Source: JAEXNA01 sp037189585
GTDB taxonomy: Bacteria; Vulcanimicrobiota; Xenobia; Xenobiales; JADMJV01
Length of the DNA stretch: 64,000 nt
Direction: 5' to 3'
Assembly (NCBI GenBank): GCA_037189585.1
Contig: JBBCJA010000033.1
Span: 1-64,000, forward strand
Shown: piece by piece, positions 32,403-40,891 of the stretch
Position numbering within the stretch: position 1 is the stretch's first letter
Layout of the letters: the number at the start of each line of letters is the position of its first letter
Notes under the pieces: generated by a model
What the model saw: the letters and a program-made list of their open reading frames with translations, nothing else
What the model was told of the DNA's origin: nothing
The model's database searches: none
Made by a program: the position numbers and the translations under genes

Positions 32403-32912
32403 CTATCGGGGTCCAAGCTTTCCAATCTGTAAATCGGAAATTCGACCATCCTCCAAGCTGAATCTCAACACGGTCTTCTCCAAATGGAATCCCTGACGGC
32501 CGCAGGCTCCAGGATTGAGGTGCAAGAGGCTCAACTTCGGACACGGCATGACTCTAAGGATGTGAGAGTGGCCGCAAATAAAGAGGTCAGCTTTCTCCGC
32601 TTTCAGCTTTTGCGAAACGCCCTTGGCGTAACGCCCCGGATAGCCACCGATGTGGAGCATCACGACCTTGACTCCGGCGCAATCGAAGGCTTGAACTTCG
32701 GGAAGGATCTGGCGAATCTCTGGGCCGTCGATATTCCCCCAGACAGCCTTCAAAGGTTTGGCTTCTTCCAAGGCCCGGATCACGCGAAGGTGGCCTACGT
32801 CGCCCGCGTGCCAGATCTCGTCGCAATCGGCAAAAAACGGTAGAACTTGAGAATCTAAAAAGCCGTGGGTGTCCGACATCAAGCCGATCCGTCGTTTCAT
32901 CAAGACGGTCAT
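32403..32912 (-). CDS. YfcE/MJ0936-type metallophosphoesterase
   Basis: 169 residues, normal for this small phosphodiesterase family. Metal ligands appear in order: GLMSDTHG (DxH), WHAGDVGH (GD), AVWGNIDG (GN), VVMLHIGG (H) and ICGHSHI (GHxH). A final LNPGACGRQGFH completes the fold. Members hydrolyse phosphodiesters such as bis-pNPP with two divalent metals; the natural substrate is unknown. ATGs at 32912 or 32900 are both possible. AGGAGG lies well upstream of the first, which I keep. It is divergent from the MscS gene. Confidence 0.92.
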   Translation of the reverse strand: MTVLMKRRIGLMSDTHGFLDSQVLPFFADCDEIWHAGDVGHLRVIRALEEAKPLKAVWGNIDGPEIRQILPEVQAFDCAGVKVVMLHIGGYPGRYAKGVSQKLKAEKADLFICGHSHILRVMPCPKLSLLHLNPGACGRQGFHLEKTVLRFSLEDGRISDLQIGKLGPR

Positions 32913-32960
32913 GTGAGACGAGAGAACTCACCTCCTGCCTAGGCTTAACAGGGAGGAGCC

Positions 32961-34562
32961 GTGGGGCGCGAAAGATGGAACGATATGAAGCGGGTCGGGC
33001 CGAAAGCACGAATTTGGATCTTCTTTCTTTTGGGGTTCCTCATCTCTCTTTTCGGGCTGGCTCCCCGGGGGATCGTGGATGAAAAAGAGGTTTATTTCGA
33101 GACTCCCAGGCTGCGACCCCCGCTAGTCAAATTCGATGTCCCGACGCCTCAACCGCGCGATAGCTTCTCTCCCTGGTCGCGTCCCTTTTTGTTCGAGCTC
33201 GCCGACACCGACAAACTCAAAGGCTTGCAGAGAGAAGCCAAACTGCGAGACCGTTACGAGGAGATCCGTGCCGATATCACGGCTGACCGAATCCCTGTAG
33301 TGGCTGTCGATGACCGTCAGCACATGGCCCTGGTCACGATCGACGGAAAACCCTTCGCCACCGTACTTCCTCAAGACTGTCCCGAATATTTCGTACGGCT
33401 AGATGCCGCCGGCCAGCACCAACTGGAGACAGAAGTCGCTTACTCTTGGGCTCAAGTTTTAGCCGAGGACTTGACCATCCGCTCGGGCAAACTCCACCCA
33501 CTCTACTTGCAATTCTATAACTGGGTGGCGGTGGTCACGTTTTTCGCCACCGGTCTGCTCCACCTATTCGTCAGTTGGATAGCCCGCCGATTCATGCAGA
33601 CTCCGCTATGGAGCATCAAGGGCCTGCTCTGGCTCGCCTGGGGAAGTCTCGTCACCTACTTCCACCCGAGCCTCGACGAATTCTCCACGGTCCTTACCCG
33701 TGGCGCCCTGCGCCCTCTCTTTCTCTTCGTTGTTTGCGGGGTTAGCACGACTCTGGCCCACCATCTGTCCAGAGCCATGCTTCACCGCTATCTCGCGGCG
33801 CTGGCCTCTTTTGACTGTGACGAAAAGTTGACACGACGAACCGTCCAACGCCGTAAGACCATCGAACAGGCAGCCATCTTCCTTTCCGCAATGCTGTGGA
33901 CTTTTCTCGCGCTGTGCGGTTATCTCTATCTGCTGGGGGTGGATCTGACCGCCTTCTTCGCGGGCGCGGGATTGATCGGCGTGGCCATCGGTGTGATGGC
34001 TCGCGACATCTTCCTCGATTTTTTCAGCGGAATGAATATTCTGGCCGAGGACCAGTTTGGCGTGGGAGACTGGATCGACAACGATAAGGACACGGGAGAG
34101 GTGGTTCGTTTCACCCTACGATCGACCCAGATTCGACGAGTGGACGGGAGCCTTGCCACCATTCCGAATTCCGAACTCCGCTCGGTCAAAAATCATTCCA
34201 ACCAATGGTCCCAGGTCGACTATCGCGTCGCCATCTCTTATCGAGCCAATGTCGACCACGCTCTCGCCTGCCTTGCTGAAGAGATCGAGGCGCTCAATCA
34301 AGAGGAGCCCGGCCGTATCGTGGAAACCGCCAGAATTCTGGGTCTGGAGGAGCTATCGATCGACGGAGTCACCATTCGAGCCTTGATCAAAACGACTCCC
34401 TTGACCCAATGGCCGGTGCGTCGCGCTCTCAACCGCCGCGTCAAGCTCCGCTTCGACCGCGAAGGCATCGATTTCGCCACTCGACGCCTCTCCATGCAGA
34501 TGAGGCCGCCAGAGGAGCGGGAGGCCTTTTTACTGACCACCTCGGGGGAGAGCCTCGAGTGA
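32961..34562 (+). CDS. Mechanosensitive ion channel, MscS family
   Basis: 533 residues from GTG at 32961 with GGAGG five bases upstream. An N-terminal helix (IWIFFLLGFLISLFGLAP, 18-35) and an extracytoplasmic domain (40-185) precede the channel. Further helices lie near 188-210, 217-235, 250-268 and 303-325. The pore helix and beta domain follow as VDLTAFFAGAGLIGVAIGVM, then ARDIFLDFFSGMNILAEDQF and GVGDWI, the MscS signature with Gly/Ala packing. VDGSLATIPNSEL and the alpha/beta C-terminal cage domain are intact. The channel releases osmolytes on hypo-osmotic shock. The large N-terminal domain marks it as an MscK/YbdG-like extended type. Its TGA overlaps the GTG of the next gene. Confidence 0.93.
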   Translation: MGRERWNDMKRVGPKARIWIFFLLGFLISLFGLAPRGIVDEKEVYFETPRLRPPLVKFDVPTPQPRDSFSPWSRPFLFELADTDKLKGLQREAKLRDRYEEIRADITADRIPVVAVDDRQHMALVTIDGKPFATVLPQDCPEYFVRLDAAGQHQLETEVAYSWAQVLAEDLTIRSGKLHPLYLQFYNWVAVVTFFATGLLHLFVSWIARRFMQTPLWSIKGLLWLAWGSLVTYFHPSLDEFSTVLTRGALRPLFLFVVCGVSTTLAHHLSRAMLHRYLAALASFDCDEKLTRRTVQRRKTIEQAAIFLSAMLWTFLALCGYLYLLGVDLTAFFAGAGLIGVAIGVMARDIFLDFFSGMNILAEDQFGVGDWIDNDKDTGEVVRFTLRSTQIRRVDGSLATIPNSELRSVKNHSNQWSQVDYRVAISYRANVDHALACLAEEIEALNQEEPGRIVETARILGLEELSIDGVTIRALIKTTPLTQWPVRRALNRRVKLRFDREGIDFATRRLSMQMRPPEEREAFLLTTSGESLE

Positions 34563-35794
34563 ACTGGCTAGCCCCGGCCGATTGGGGCAATGCCGAGCTT
34601 GAAGCTCAGGCCGACAAATTGTGGAAGTTGCCAGAACTCGCCTGCCTGTGCTCTCTCCTAGTTGAGCGCGAAGGCTATTCTCTCTATCTAGTGGGGGGAG
34701 CCGTCCGCGATCTCCTTGTAGGGCGTGCGGTCAAGGACTTTGACCTTCTCGTCACCTGTTCTCCCCAAGAGCTACTCGATCTGCGCTCGGAGATCTCAAG
34801 CCTCGCCGGAGTGACGGTCTTTCCTCTAGATGCGGAGCGAGGCTACTTCCGTGTCTGCTACCGCGACTCCGAAGGAGTGGACCTAGCAGCTCTGGGTCGA
34901 GCGACCTTGTGGGAAGATCTGCGCCGGCGCGACCTGACCTTCAATGCGATGGCGCTTGATTCCAAGGGCCACCTGGCCGATCCCTTCGACGGACGAGAAG
35001 ACTTGCGAGAAAAGCGAGTCCGCGTGGTCGACCCAGATGTTCTGGTGGCGGACCCCCTGCGGATCTTGCGCTGCCTACGGATAGCCGCGACTCTGGAATT
35101 CTCGGTGGAGCCGCGAACGCTCGAGTGCATGCGCTGTCTCTCTCCCCTCTTGGAACAAACCGCGGGCGAGCGAATTCTCGAGGAGTTCCGGAGATTTTGC
35201 GCTGAGGCAAAGGCCGCCCACTGGGAGGCACTGAAGTCGAGCGGCGTCTGCGAGGCCGCCTGGGCTCTCTTGGCCGAGCAGATTCCGTGGTCTTGGATGA
35301 GGCAGTGGTGGAGTCTTGGCCGCTCCGCGACCTTTCCCACTCTTTTGTCCGTCTTGCTCCGGCAAGCCACGGAGCGCGAGGATAAACTGATGAGAATCAA
35401 AGCCTCGCGAGAACTTGTCGCAACTTGCCAGCGCTGGTGGCTAGGCTGCCAAATTCTGGAACATTCTCACCCGCGCACCCGGCGTGAGGTATATGAATTG
35501 GTCAGCCAGGTCGGGGACACGCTCTCGGGGTTACTGGATTTCACCGATCTTCCAGCCTTCTCGCGTCCCATCAATCAAGAACTCAAGAAGCGTCTTCTTC
35601 TGGCCGCCACAGAGGAAGGCGAGCTCCGACGGACTCCTCTGCCACTGAACGGTCATGACCTCTGCCGGCATTGGAATCGAAAACCGGGTCCATGGCTAGG
35701 GCCCGTGCTAGCGGAACTTCAGGCCGCCTGGGCCTGCCGAGAGGTCGATAGCGCGGAAAAGCTCTTAGCTTACTCGGCGGCGATATTGCGGTAA
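34559..35794 (+). CDS. CCA tRNA nucleotidyltransferase / poly(A) polymerase family
   Basis: 411 residues from GTG at 34559, within the MscS stop (GTGA), behind GGGGGAG; the longer frame to 34409 lies inside mscS. The nucleotidyltransferase motif is LVGGAVRDLLVGRAVKDFDL (about residues 42-61), with the metal-binding DFD. The RRRDLTFNAMALD and DPLRILRCLRIAATLEF head/neck blocks are diagnostic of class II enzymes that add or repair the tRNA 3' CCA. The C-terminal half (about 230-411) is diverged. Both tRNAs in this window already encode CCA, so repair may be the main task. The 3' end overlaps the opposing helical-protein gene by 25 bp. Confidence 0.92.
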   Translation: MNWLAPADWGNAELEAQADKLWKLPELACLCSLLVEREGYSLYLVGGAVRDLLVGRAVKDFDLLVTCSPQELLDLRSEISSLAGVTVFPLDAERGYFRVCYRDSEGVDLAALGRATLWEDLRRRDLTFNAMALDSKGHLADPFDGREDLREKRVRVVDPDVLVADPLRILRCLRIAATLEFSVEPRTLECMRCLSPLLEQTAGERILEEFRRFCAEAKAAHWEALKSSGVCEAAWALLAEQIPWSWMRQWWSLGRSATFPTLLSVLLRQATEREDKLMRIKASRELVATCQRWWLGCQILEHSHPRTRREVYELVSQVGDTLSGLLDFTDLPAFSRPINQELKKRLLLAATEEGELRRTPLPLNGHDLCRHWNRKPGPWLGPVLAELQAAWACREVDSAEKLLAYSAAILR

Positions 35795-37671
35795 GCGGCG
35801 GCCTTTTCACGCAGGATCCCGGCGGCGGCGAGTTTCTGGTTACCGCTTTCGATCAGCCGAGCAGCTTCCTCTTCCTGAGTCTGGGCGGCCTGGGAGGCAT
35901 CGAAAGCCTCGGCCGAGAGCTTAGCCGACTGAGCTAACTTAGGGCGGGCTTCCAACAGCATCTTCTGACCACGATTTTGCAGGCGCAGCCCCTCGAGCTC
36001 TAACTCGCGGGCCTCCTCCAACATCTTGGCCGCTTCCACCCCACGCTGCTGGGCTATTTGAGAAGCCCCCAGTCCGGTTTCGATCTCCTCGATGCCGCCG
36101 GCGACTTTGGTCTGTGCCTGGGCCTCCCGCCCGAGAGACTTTCCGACCTTGTGCAGCAGACGCCCACCGCGACCGAGCAGAGAGAACTCCTGAGCGATGG
36201 TCCCCTTGGCCTCACCCGCCACGGCCTGAGCCTGAGCGGTGGCACCGGCCTCCAGCCCGAGTTCGGCTGAGAATCCCTGACCAGCCTGGGCCTGCTGGGC
36301 AAGCGCCTCGCCCTGCTGCTGGAAACCAACGTTTAGCTTGGCCAGTCCCGCTGTCTCGAACTCCTGGGCTGTGGTCTTTTCCTTTCGAGAAGCCTGGTCG
36401 AAAGCTTCCGCCTGGGCTTCGGCGCGCTCGGCCGTCTCACCGGCCTTGACACCTTCCTCGGCGTGCTCGCCAGAACGAGTCTGAAGTAGATTTGCTCGGC
36501 TCCGATCTCCCTGACTCCTGGCTTCAAACTCCTCACCGCGAAACTGGGAGTCTTCGGCTTTGGCCCGTAACTCTTCCGACTCGATGGCCAGACGCTGCCC
36601 TTCGGCTCGTTTTTCCCCTGCCACGCCTTTCATACGCTGAGCTTCCGCGAGCTCGGCGCACCCCTGACGTTCGAGCATCACACCCTGGCAGTAGGTCCAG
36701 GGACAGCACTGCATCTGCCGGCCAACGGCGATGTGACACTGACCGGACTGTTCCAGGCAGCGGGCCTGGCGTAGCAGAGTGGCAGCCTCGGTCTTCAAGG
36801 CCGTGGCCTGAGCCGCCAGACCATCAGCGGTGGCGTTGTTTTGAGCGGCCATACGCTGCAGGTGCTGGGCTTGTAAGTTCGAGGCCTGGGCCTTCAAAGA
36901 ATGCCAGACAGAGCTAAACTTGAGGTCCGCGCTGGTATCCTCATGCCGCGTCTGGTCGGCTTCGGCCCAAACTTGAGTCAATCTCTTGCCCTCACGGGCG
37001 TCGCCCAAAGCTTCCGCCTGAACCTTATGGTCGGCTGAAGTTTGGAGATGAGAGAAGCCCTCGGCCTTGGTGGCGTTTCCCTGAGCGAAAGCCTCCCCCG
37101 CAATCAAGAAACTGTCGAGTTGGCCTGATTGGCGGTCCAGCCCCTCACGTCGACCCGCCACATTAGCGTCGAGTTCGGAGAGTTGGTGGGCTTTGTCGAT
37201 GTCGAGCTGGGCGTCTTGCTTGTTGAGTTTGGAAAACTTCTGAACTTGAGCTCCCTGGATGGAGTTCTCGGCGGCCTGGTCGGCCAAGCCGGCTTTAGCC
37301 GTTCCCAGGCCCTGACTCTTCCCTTCGGAAGCGGCTTGAAGATCGTTTAAGGAACCTCTGAGCTCGGCTAGACCTTTCTCGGTTCCGGCGAACCCTTCCG
37401 AGGTGCGGTCCGATCCGTCGGCCAGACGCTCCAGACCACGACGGCTCTGTTCTCGTCCGTTACGGCGCAGGCGATTGGACTCTTTGGAGAGAGCTTCAGC
37501 CTGCTCGCGATTCTGAGCGGCGCTCTCGGTACGCTCACCAGCGGTGAAAAGGTCCTCCTCACCCTCACGCGACAACCGGTCGGCTCGCGCCTCGTCCTTG
37601 GCGGCCGTGTCTTTCAGTTGCTGTTTGTGGCGGCCGAGAGCTGTACTCTCGCCTGTCTGCGCGACCTTCAT
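35770..37671 (-). CDS. Long Ala/Glu/Gln-rich helical protein B with a central Cys cluster, unknown
   Basis: 633 residues; ATG at 37671. Like protein A it is nearly all charged, Ala/Gln-rich helix, without signal peptide or membrane helix (EAEAFDQASRKEKTTAQEFE and similar runs). It differs by a compact Cys-rich insert near residues 305-345 (RCLEQSGQCHIAVGRQMQCC then PWTYCQ and RQGCAEL). This holds six Cys and the only cluster of aromatic residues, a likely metal site or redox knot between two helical arms of ~300 residues. A consensus promoter ends seven bases before the ATG, so the mRNA appears leaderless. The symmetric layout suggests a dimeric or bent rod. Function unknown. Confidence 0.8.
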   Translation of the reverse strand: MKVAQTGESTALGRHKQQLKDTAAKDEARADRLSREGEEDLFTAGERTESAAQNREQAEALSKESNRLRRNGREQSRRGLERLADGSDRTSEGFAGTEKGLAELRGSLNDLQAASEGKSQGLGTAKAGLADQAAENSIQGAQVQKFSKLNKQDAQLDIDKAHQLSELDANVAGRREGLDRQSGQLDSFLIAGEAFAQGNATKAEGFSHLQTSADHKVQAEALGDAREGKRLTQVWAEADQTRHEDTSADLKFSSVWHSLKAQASNLQAQHLQRMAAQNNATADGLAAQATALKTEAATLLRQARCLEQSGQCHIAVGRQMQCCPWTYCQGVMLERQGCAELAEAQRMKGVAGEKRAEGQRLAIESEELRAKAEDSQFRGEEFEARSQGDRSRANLLQTRSGEHAEEGVKAGETAERAEAQAEAFDQASRKEKTTAQEFETAGLAKLNVGFQQQGEALAQQAQAGQGFSAELGLEAGATAQAQAVAGEAKGTIAQEFSLLGRGGRLLHKVGKSLGREAQAQTKVAGGIEEIETGLGASQIAQQRGVEAAKMLEEARELELEGLRLQNRGQKMLLEARPKLAQSAKLSAEAFDASQAAQTQEEEAARLIESGNQKLAAAGILREKAAAYRNIAAE

Positions 37672-37678
37672 ACCGCAT

Positions 37679-37706
37679 ATTATAACGAATGAGGGCTCCC
37701 TGTCAT
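37679..37706 (-). promoter_or_regulatory. Promoter giving a leaderless mRNA for helical protein B
   Basis: On the minus strand ATGACA (37706-37701), a 16 bp spacer and TATAAT (37684-37679). Seven bases separate the -10 box from the A of the ATG at 37671. There is no ribosome-binding sequence. Confidence 0.75.
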
Positions 37707-37742
37707 GTTAACTTCCCGTAACACCTTTAACCCTTCGTTAAC
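37707..37742. promoter_or_regulatory. Phased TTAAC-type motif array between divergent genes
   Basis: GTTAAC (37707), CGTAAC (37717), TTTAAC (37726) and GTTAAC (37737) recur at 10, 9 and 11 bp, about one helical turn each. They lie directly upstream of the helical-protein-B promoter and in the leader side of the PilZ gene. This resembles a direct-repeat operator bound on one DNA face. Confidence 0.4.
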
Positions 37743-37794
37743 GGGGAATGAAAGGGCTCCGGCGAAGCAACGTGTCAGAGAGGTTTGGGCAACC

Positions 37795-38244
37795 ATGAAT
37801 GAAAGCGAATTCGAGACAAATCAAGAGCCGGAGAGCCCTGCGGAAGAAGCTATGGAGGAAGATAGGCGGCGAGCCTATCGCCTCAACAAAGTTCTAGGAG
37901 CGACCCTAACCTCTCTTTCAGGCGACTCTCAACAAGCCCGTCTTTTTGTCATCGACATCTCGCTCACCGGATTTCGGGCCACCGACCATCAGCCCCACAG
38001 TGAGGAGTTCTACGATATCAGCGTCGTATTAGAGCGGGGCAAAGAGCCGTTCTCCAGCCGCATGCGAGTGGTCTGGACCAAGGAGCTGACGGTCTCGGGA
38101 ATGTTTCAGATGGGATGCGAGTTCGTCGACACCTCGGCCGAGGAGTTGGCCAAACTGGAAGGCTTCATCGAACGTGAGCGGGGCAAGGTCGAGACGCCCA
38201 AGGCGCCTCTCGACCTGGGTCGCCCCTGGACGATGATCCGCTAG
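37795..38244 (+). CDS. PilZ-domain protein
   Basis: 149 residues from the ATG at 37795; the in-frame ATG at 37705 lacks a ribosome site. An acidic N-terminus precedes EDRRRAYRLNKVLGATLTS (RxxxR arm about residues 24-29) and FVIDISLTGFRA, the DxSxxG motif that together with the arginines binds cyclic di-GMP. The remaining strands (FYDISVVLERGKE, MRVVWTKELTVSGMFQMGCE) complete the barrel. Single-domain PilZ proteins link c-di-GMP to motility, pili or secretion. The divergent neighbour is helical protein B, possibly sharing regulation through the phased motif array. Confidence 0.88.
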   Translation: MNESEFETNQEPESPAEEAMEEDRRRAYRLNKVLGATLTSLSGDSQQARLFVIDISLTGFRATDHQPHSEEFYDISVVLERGKEPFSSRMRVVWTKELTVSGMFQMGCEFVDTSAEELAKLEGFIERERGKVETPKAPLDLGRPWTMIR

Positions 38245-38264
38245 GAGCCTGTCGGAGTCGTCTC

Positions 38265-39344
38265 CTACAGTTCCAAACTTCTCCATAAATACCAGCAGGC
38301 CAGGCTGCGGTAAGGTCTCCATGGCCTCGACCAACGCTCCATTTGAGCTGGCGTGGGGAGTTCTCGACTCGCGAAGATCTTCTGGAACCCTTTACGAATA
38401 CCCAGGTCCTTCACCGGCAGAAGGTCGCGCCGCCCCAGATGGAAGAGGAGAAACATCTCAGCGCTCCAGGAGCCCAGGCCTTTGACCTTCGACACCTCAG
38501 CCACCACCTGGTCGTCGGGTAGCAGTTTCAGCTCCTCGACCTTAAGCGTGCCCTCCAGAACAGCCCTCGACAGAGCCTGGAGGGCCGCGATTTTCGATCC
38601 GGAAAGTCCCGCTTCCCACAGCCGGTCGTAGGATAGCTCCAGGAATTCCTGAGGGTGAGGGAAAGGTGCGGTTCCTAACGCCTTCACTCGATTTTCGATG
38701 GCCCTGGCGGCGCTTCCGGCGAGCTGCTGATACAAGACATTGCGGGCCAGAGCCGCAAACGGATTGTCAGGATAGAATGGCTGAAGGGGACAGGCGCCCA
38801 CACTTCCCACTGTGGGGCCGAGGCGCGGATCTTCAGCAAGCTGCTCCTGAGCTCTTTCCATCTCTCCCGGGTCCCACAAGCTTTCGACTCCATATCCCTC
38901 CGCCGCCAGCATCAGACTCTTGGTGGCAAGTCCTCCGGGTGCGGAGAAGCCCCCGGCGTTGGCTGTCGCCCCCACGATACGATGGCAAGGAACGACCAGA
39001 AGAAAGGGGTTCTTGCCCAGAGCCGTGCCCACGGCGCGGGTGGAGCCGGGAGAGCCCAGCTTGTCGGCTAGCTCTCCATATGTCAGGACGGCTCCCGGAG
39101 GAATCTCCCTGGCTGCTTGGTAGACCCGTTGGGCGAAAGGGGTGACGGTTTCGGTCTTGAGCCGAAGATCGGCGAAGCTATCTTTGGCTCCGTGAAAATG
39201 CGCCTCCACCCGCCGCGCGAACGGCGACGGCTTCCCCGAGTCGGCTTCCAAGTCTGGGGCCAACGCCAAGTCGACAAGACGACCTTCCTCCCATCCGGCC
39301 CGCATGACTCCGAGGCGTGTGGAGAATGTTTCCATGCTCATCAT
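38265..39344 (-). CDS. O6-alkylguanine-DNA methyltransferase fused to an AlkA-type DNA glycosylase
   Basis: 359 residues from the ATG at 39344, which overlaps the sirtuin stop (ATGA). Residues 1-165 are an Ogt-type alkyltransferase: TYGELADKLGSPGSTRAVGT, then LLVVPCHRIVGA with the acceptor Cys in PCHR, which takes methyl groups from O6-methylguanine. Residues about 175-355 form a helix-hairpin-helix glycosylase (NPFAALARNVLYQQLAGSAA, KGLGSWSAEMFLLFHLGRRD, LLPVKDLGIRKGF with the catalytic Asp), removing 3-methyladenine-like lesions. Direct reversal and base excision of alkylation damage are thus in one chain. Confidence 0.93.
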   Translation of the reverse strand: MMSMETFSTRLGVMRAGWEEGRLVDLALAPDLEADSGKPSPFARRVEAHFHGAKDSFADLRLKTETVTPFAQRVYQAAREIPPGAVLTYGELADKLGSPGSTRAVGTALGKNPFLLVVPCHRIVGATANAGGFSAPGGLATKSLMLAAEGYGVESLWDPGEMERAQEQLAEDPRLGPTVGSVGACPLQPFYPDNPFAALARNVLYQQLAGSAARAIENRVKALGTAPFPHPQEFLELSYDRLWEAGLSGSKIAALQALSRAVLEGTLKVEELKLLPDDQVVAEVSKVKGLGSWSAEMFLLFHLGRRDLLPVKDLGIRKGFQKIFASRELPTPAQMERWSRPWRPYRSLACWYLWRSLEL

Positions 39345-40159
39345 AACCCTAGCTCTTCCAAAGTTCTTTGAATCTCGGCCAGCGCGCTTCCCGCCGGTCT
39401 CGCCATCCACAGCCCGCCGGAGGACTGGGCCAGCTTGGCGAAAGGATTTGGTTCAGGGTTGATGTCGATCAAGACCGCTCCATTGGAGGCGGCCAGGTGA
39501 GCCATCTGCATAGGAAGATTGGTGGTACCGGAACTACCGACCGTGATCAGGGCGCCGGCATTTTTCACAGCGCGAAGTGAGCTTTCAAAACGAAATCTCT
39601 CCTCGTCGTAGCACTCGTCAAACCACAGGACATGAGGCCGCGAGCGCCCTCCACAATGAGGGCAGACAAGATGGGCTCGGTCGTCGTCGGTGAATGCGCT
39701 TCCTCTCCCCTTCTGGGCCACCGAGTCCGGTACGGCGAACGGGGTAAGGGTGCACTCTTGCCAGCAACGCATCTGATCGATGTTACCGTGAACCTCGAAA
39801 GTCCGCTCGGCGCTATTGCCGGCGCGTCGGTGCAGACCGTCGACATTTTGAGTGACCAGGAGAAACCGATCCCCCAGAACCTCCTCGAGTCTCGCCAGGG
39901 CGAGATGTCCGGAGTTTGGCAGCGCCTTACCACAAACCGTGCGACGGTAAAGATACCAGCTCCAGACGTCGTCCGGCATCTTGTGAAAAGAGCGGTTGGT
40001 GGCCAGATCCATCGGATGGTAGTTGGTGGAGCCCACGGTCCAGTACCCCTCCTCTCCTCGGAATGTGGGCACACCGCTCTCGGCCGAGATACCGGCGCCG
40101 GTGAGAAACACCAGCGGCTCCCGACCGATCTGTTGTAAAAGTTCACGCAAACGATTCAT
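39341..40159 (-). CDS. Sir2-family NAD-dependent protein deacylase
   Basis: 272 residues. The NAD site is FLTGAGISAESGVPTFRG (about 18-35). TQNVDGLH and the catalytic His in EVHGN are intact. Structural zinc is bound by the pair MRCWQEC and the pair CPHC (about residues 131-168). VGSSGTTNLPMQMAH and LIDINPEPNPFA close the Rossmann fold. Sirtuins remove acyl groups from protein lysines using NAD. The gene is upstream of, and translationally coupled to, the alkylation-repair fusion, suggesting co-expression under stress. Substrate class (acetyl versus longer acyl) cannot be read from the sequence. Confidence 0.95.
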   Translation of the reverse strand: MNRLRELLQQIGREPLVFLTGAGISAESGVPTFRGEEGYWTVGSTNYHPMDLATNRSFHKMPDDVWSWYLYRRTVCGKALPNSGHLALARLEEVLGDRFLLVTQNVDGLHRRAGNSAERTFEVHGNIDQMRCWQECTLTPFAVPDSVAQKGRGSAFTDDDRAHLVCPHCGGRSRPHVLWFDECYDEERFRFESSLRAVKNAGALITVGSSGTTNLPMQMAHLAASNGAVLIDINPEPNPFAKLAQSSGGLWMARPAGSALAEIQRTLEELGL

Positions 40160-40198
40160 CGCGGAAAGCGATTCGAGCGCCGCTAGGAGATGCCTGGC

Positions 40199-40882
40199 TT
40201 AATTTTCGAGTTGCTGCTGCCAAAAAGCGCTCAGGGTCGCGACAGCCCCCATGCTGAGCGGTTTGTCCGGTTTTTCCACCGAGTCGTCACCAAAGAGCTC
40301 CCACATCACCGGGAAGAGCGCGAACTTGTCAGGCAGGGTCCCTTCGATACGAAGATCCGCTGGCGTTCCTCGGCTATCGATCTTGACCCGGAAGTGGCCG
40401 TCGCCACTGCGTCCTCGGATGTCCGTCTTTCCGCCCGGCTGGCGGTCCACCGTCATATTGATCCTGGTCCCGTCGGCTAGAAGCGTGAGTTGCTCATCCC
40501 CTTCGGCGTTGAGCACCTTGGTGGTGCTCGAGATCCTTGTCCCCTTGGTCTCGGTCACACCGGTTTCCGGATTGACGTCGATGTTGAGCTTGGCCGTTCC
40601 CAGAATGAGCTCGGCGTCGCCTTCGGTAGGCTCCTGAGCCCAGTTCCCTTTGAACGGAACTCCGGCTATGCGACCGAAGATTCCCTGGCCGTTGTCGGAG
40701 AAAGCGCTGTTGAAACGGAGCGTGGTCGTCTCTCCGTTCTGCTCTCCCTGAAGATACGCGTCTCCCGGCCGAGGACCTTTGGAGACGTTGACTCCGTGAT
40801 AGTTTCCGCCGACCTTCCCCTCGACTCGGGCTTGCCCGGTGCGGCGACGGTCGACATTCATATGGATAGATACGTTGCTCAT
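40199..40882 (-). CDS. Beta-rich protein of unknown function
   Basis: 227 residues with AAGGTGA six bases before the ATG at 40882. No signal peptide or membrane helix. Nearly the whole chain alternates short strands with Gly/Asn turns (ARVEGKVGGNYHGVNVSKGP, AYLQGEQNGETTTLRF, QLTLLADGTRINMTVDRQPG, DGHFRVKIDSRGTPADLRIE), as in a beta-sandwich or repetitive beta-solenoid. The last 40 residues are helical (FALFPVMWELFGDD). I recognise no family. It is co-directional with the LOG-like gene (9 bp apart), so the pair probably forms an operon. Confidence 0.75.
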   Translation of the reverse strand: MSNVSIHMNVDRRRTGQARVEGKVGGNYHGVNVSKGPRPGDAYLQGEQNGETTTLRFNSAFSDNGQGIFGRIAGVPFKGNWAQEPTEGDAELILGTAKLNIDVNPETGVTETKGTRISSTTKVLNAEGDEQLTLLADGTRINMTVDRQPGGKTDIRGRSGDGHFRVKIDSRGTPADLRIEGTLPDKFALFPVMWELFGDDSVEKPDKPLSMGAVATLSAFWQQQLEN

Positions 40883-40891
40883 ATCTTCACC

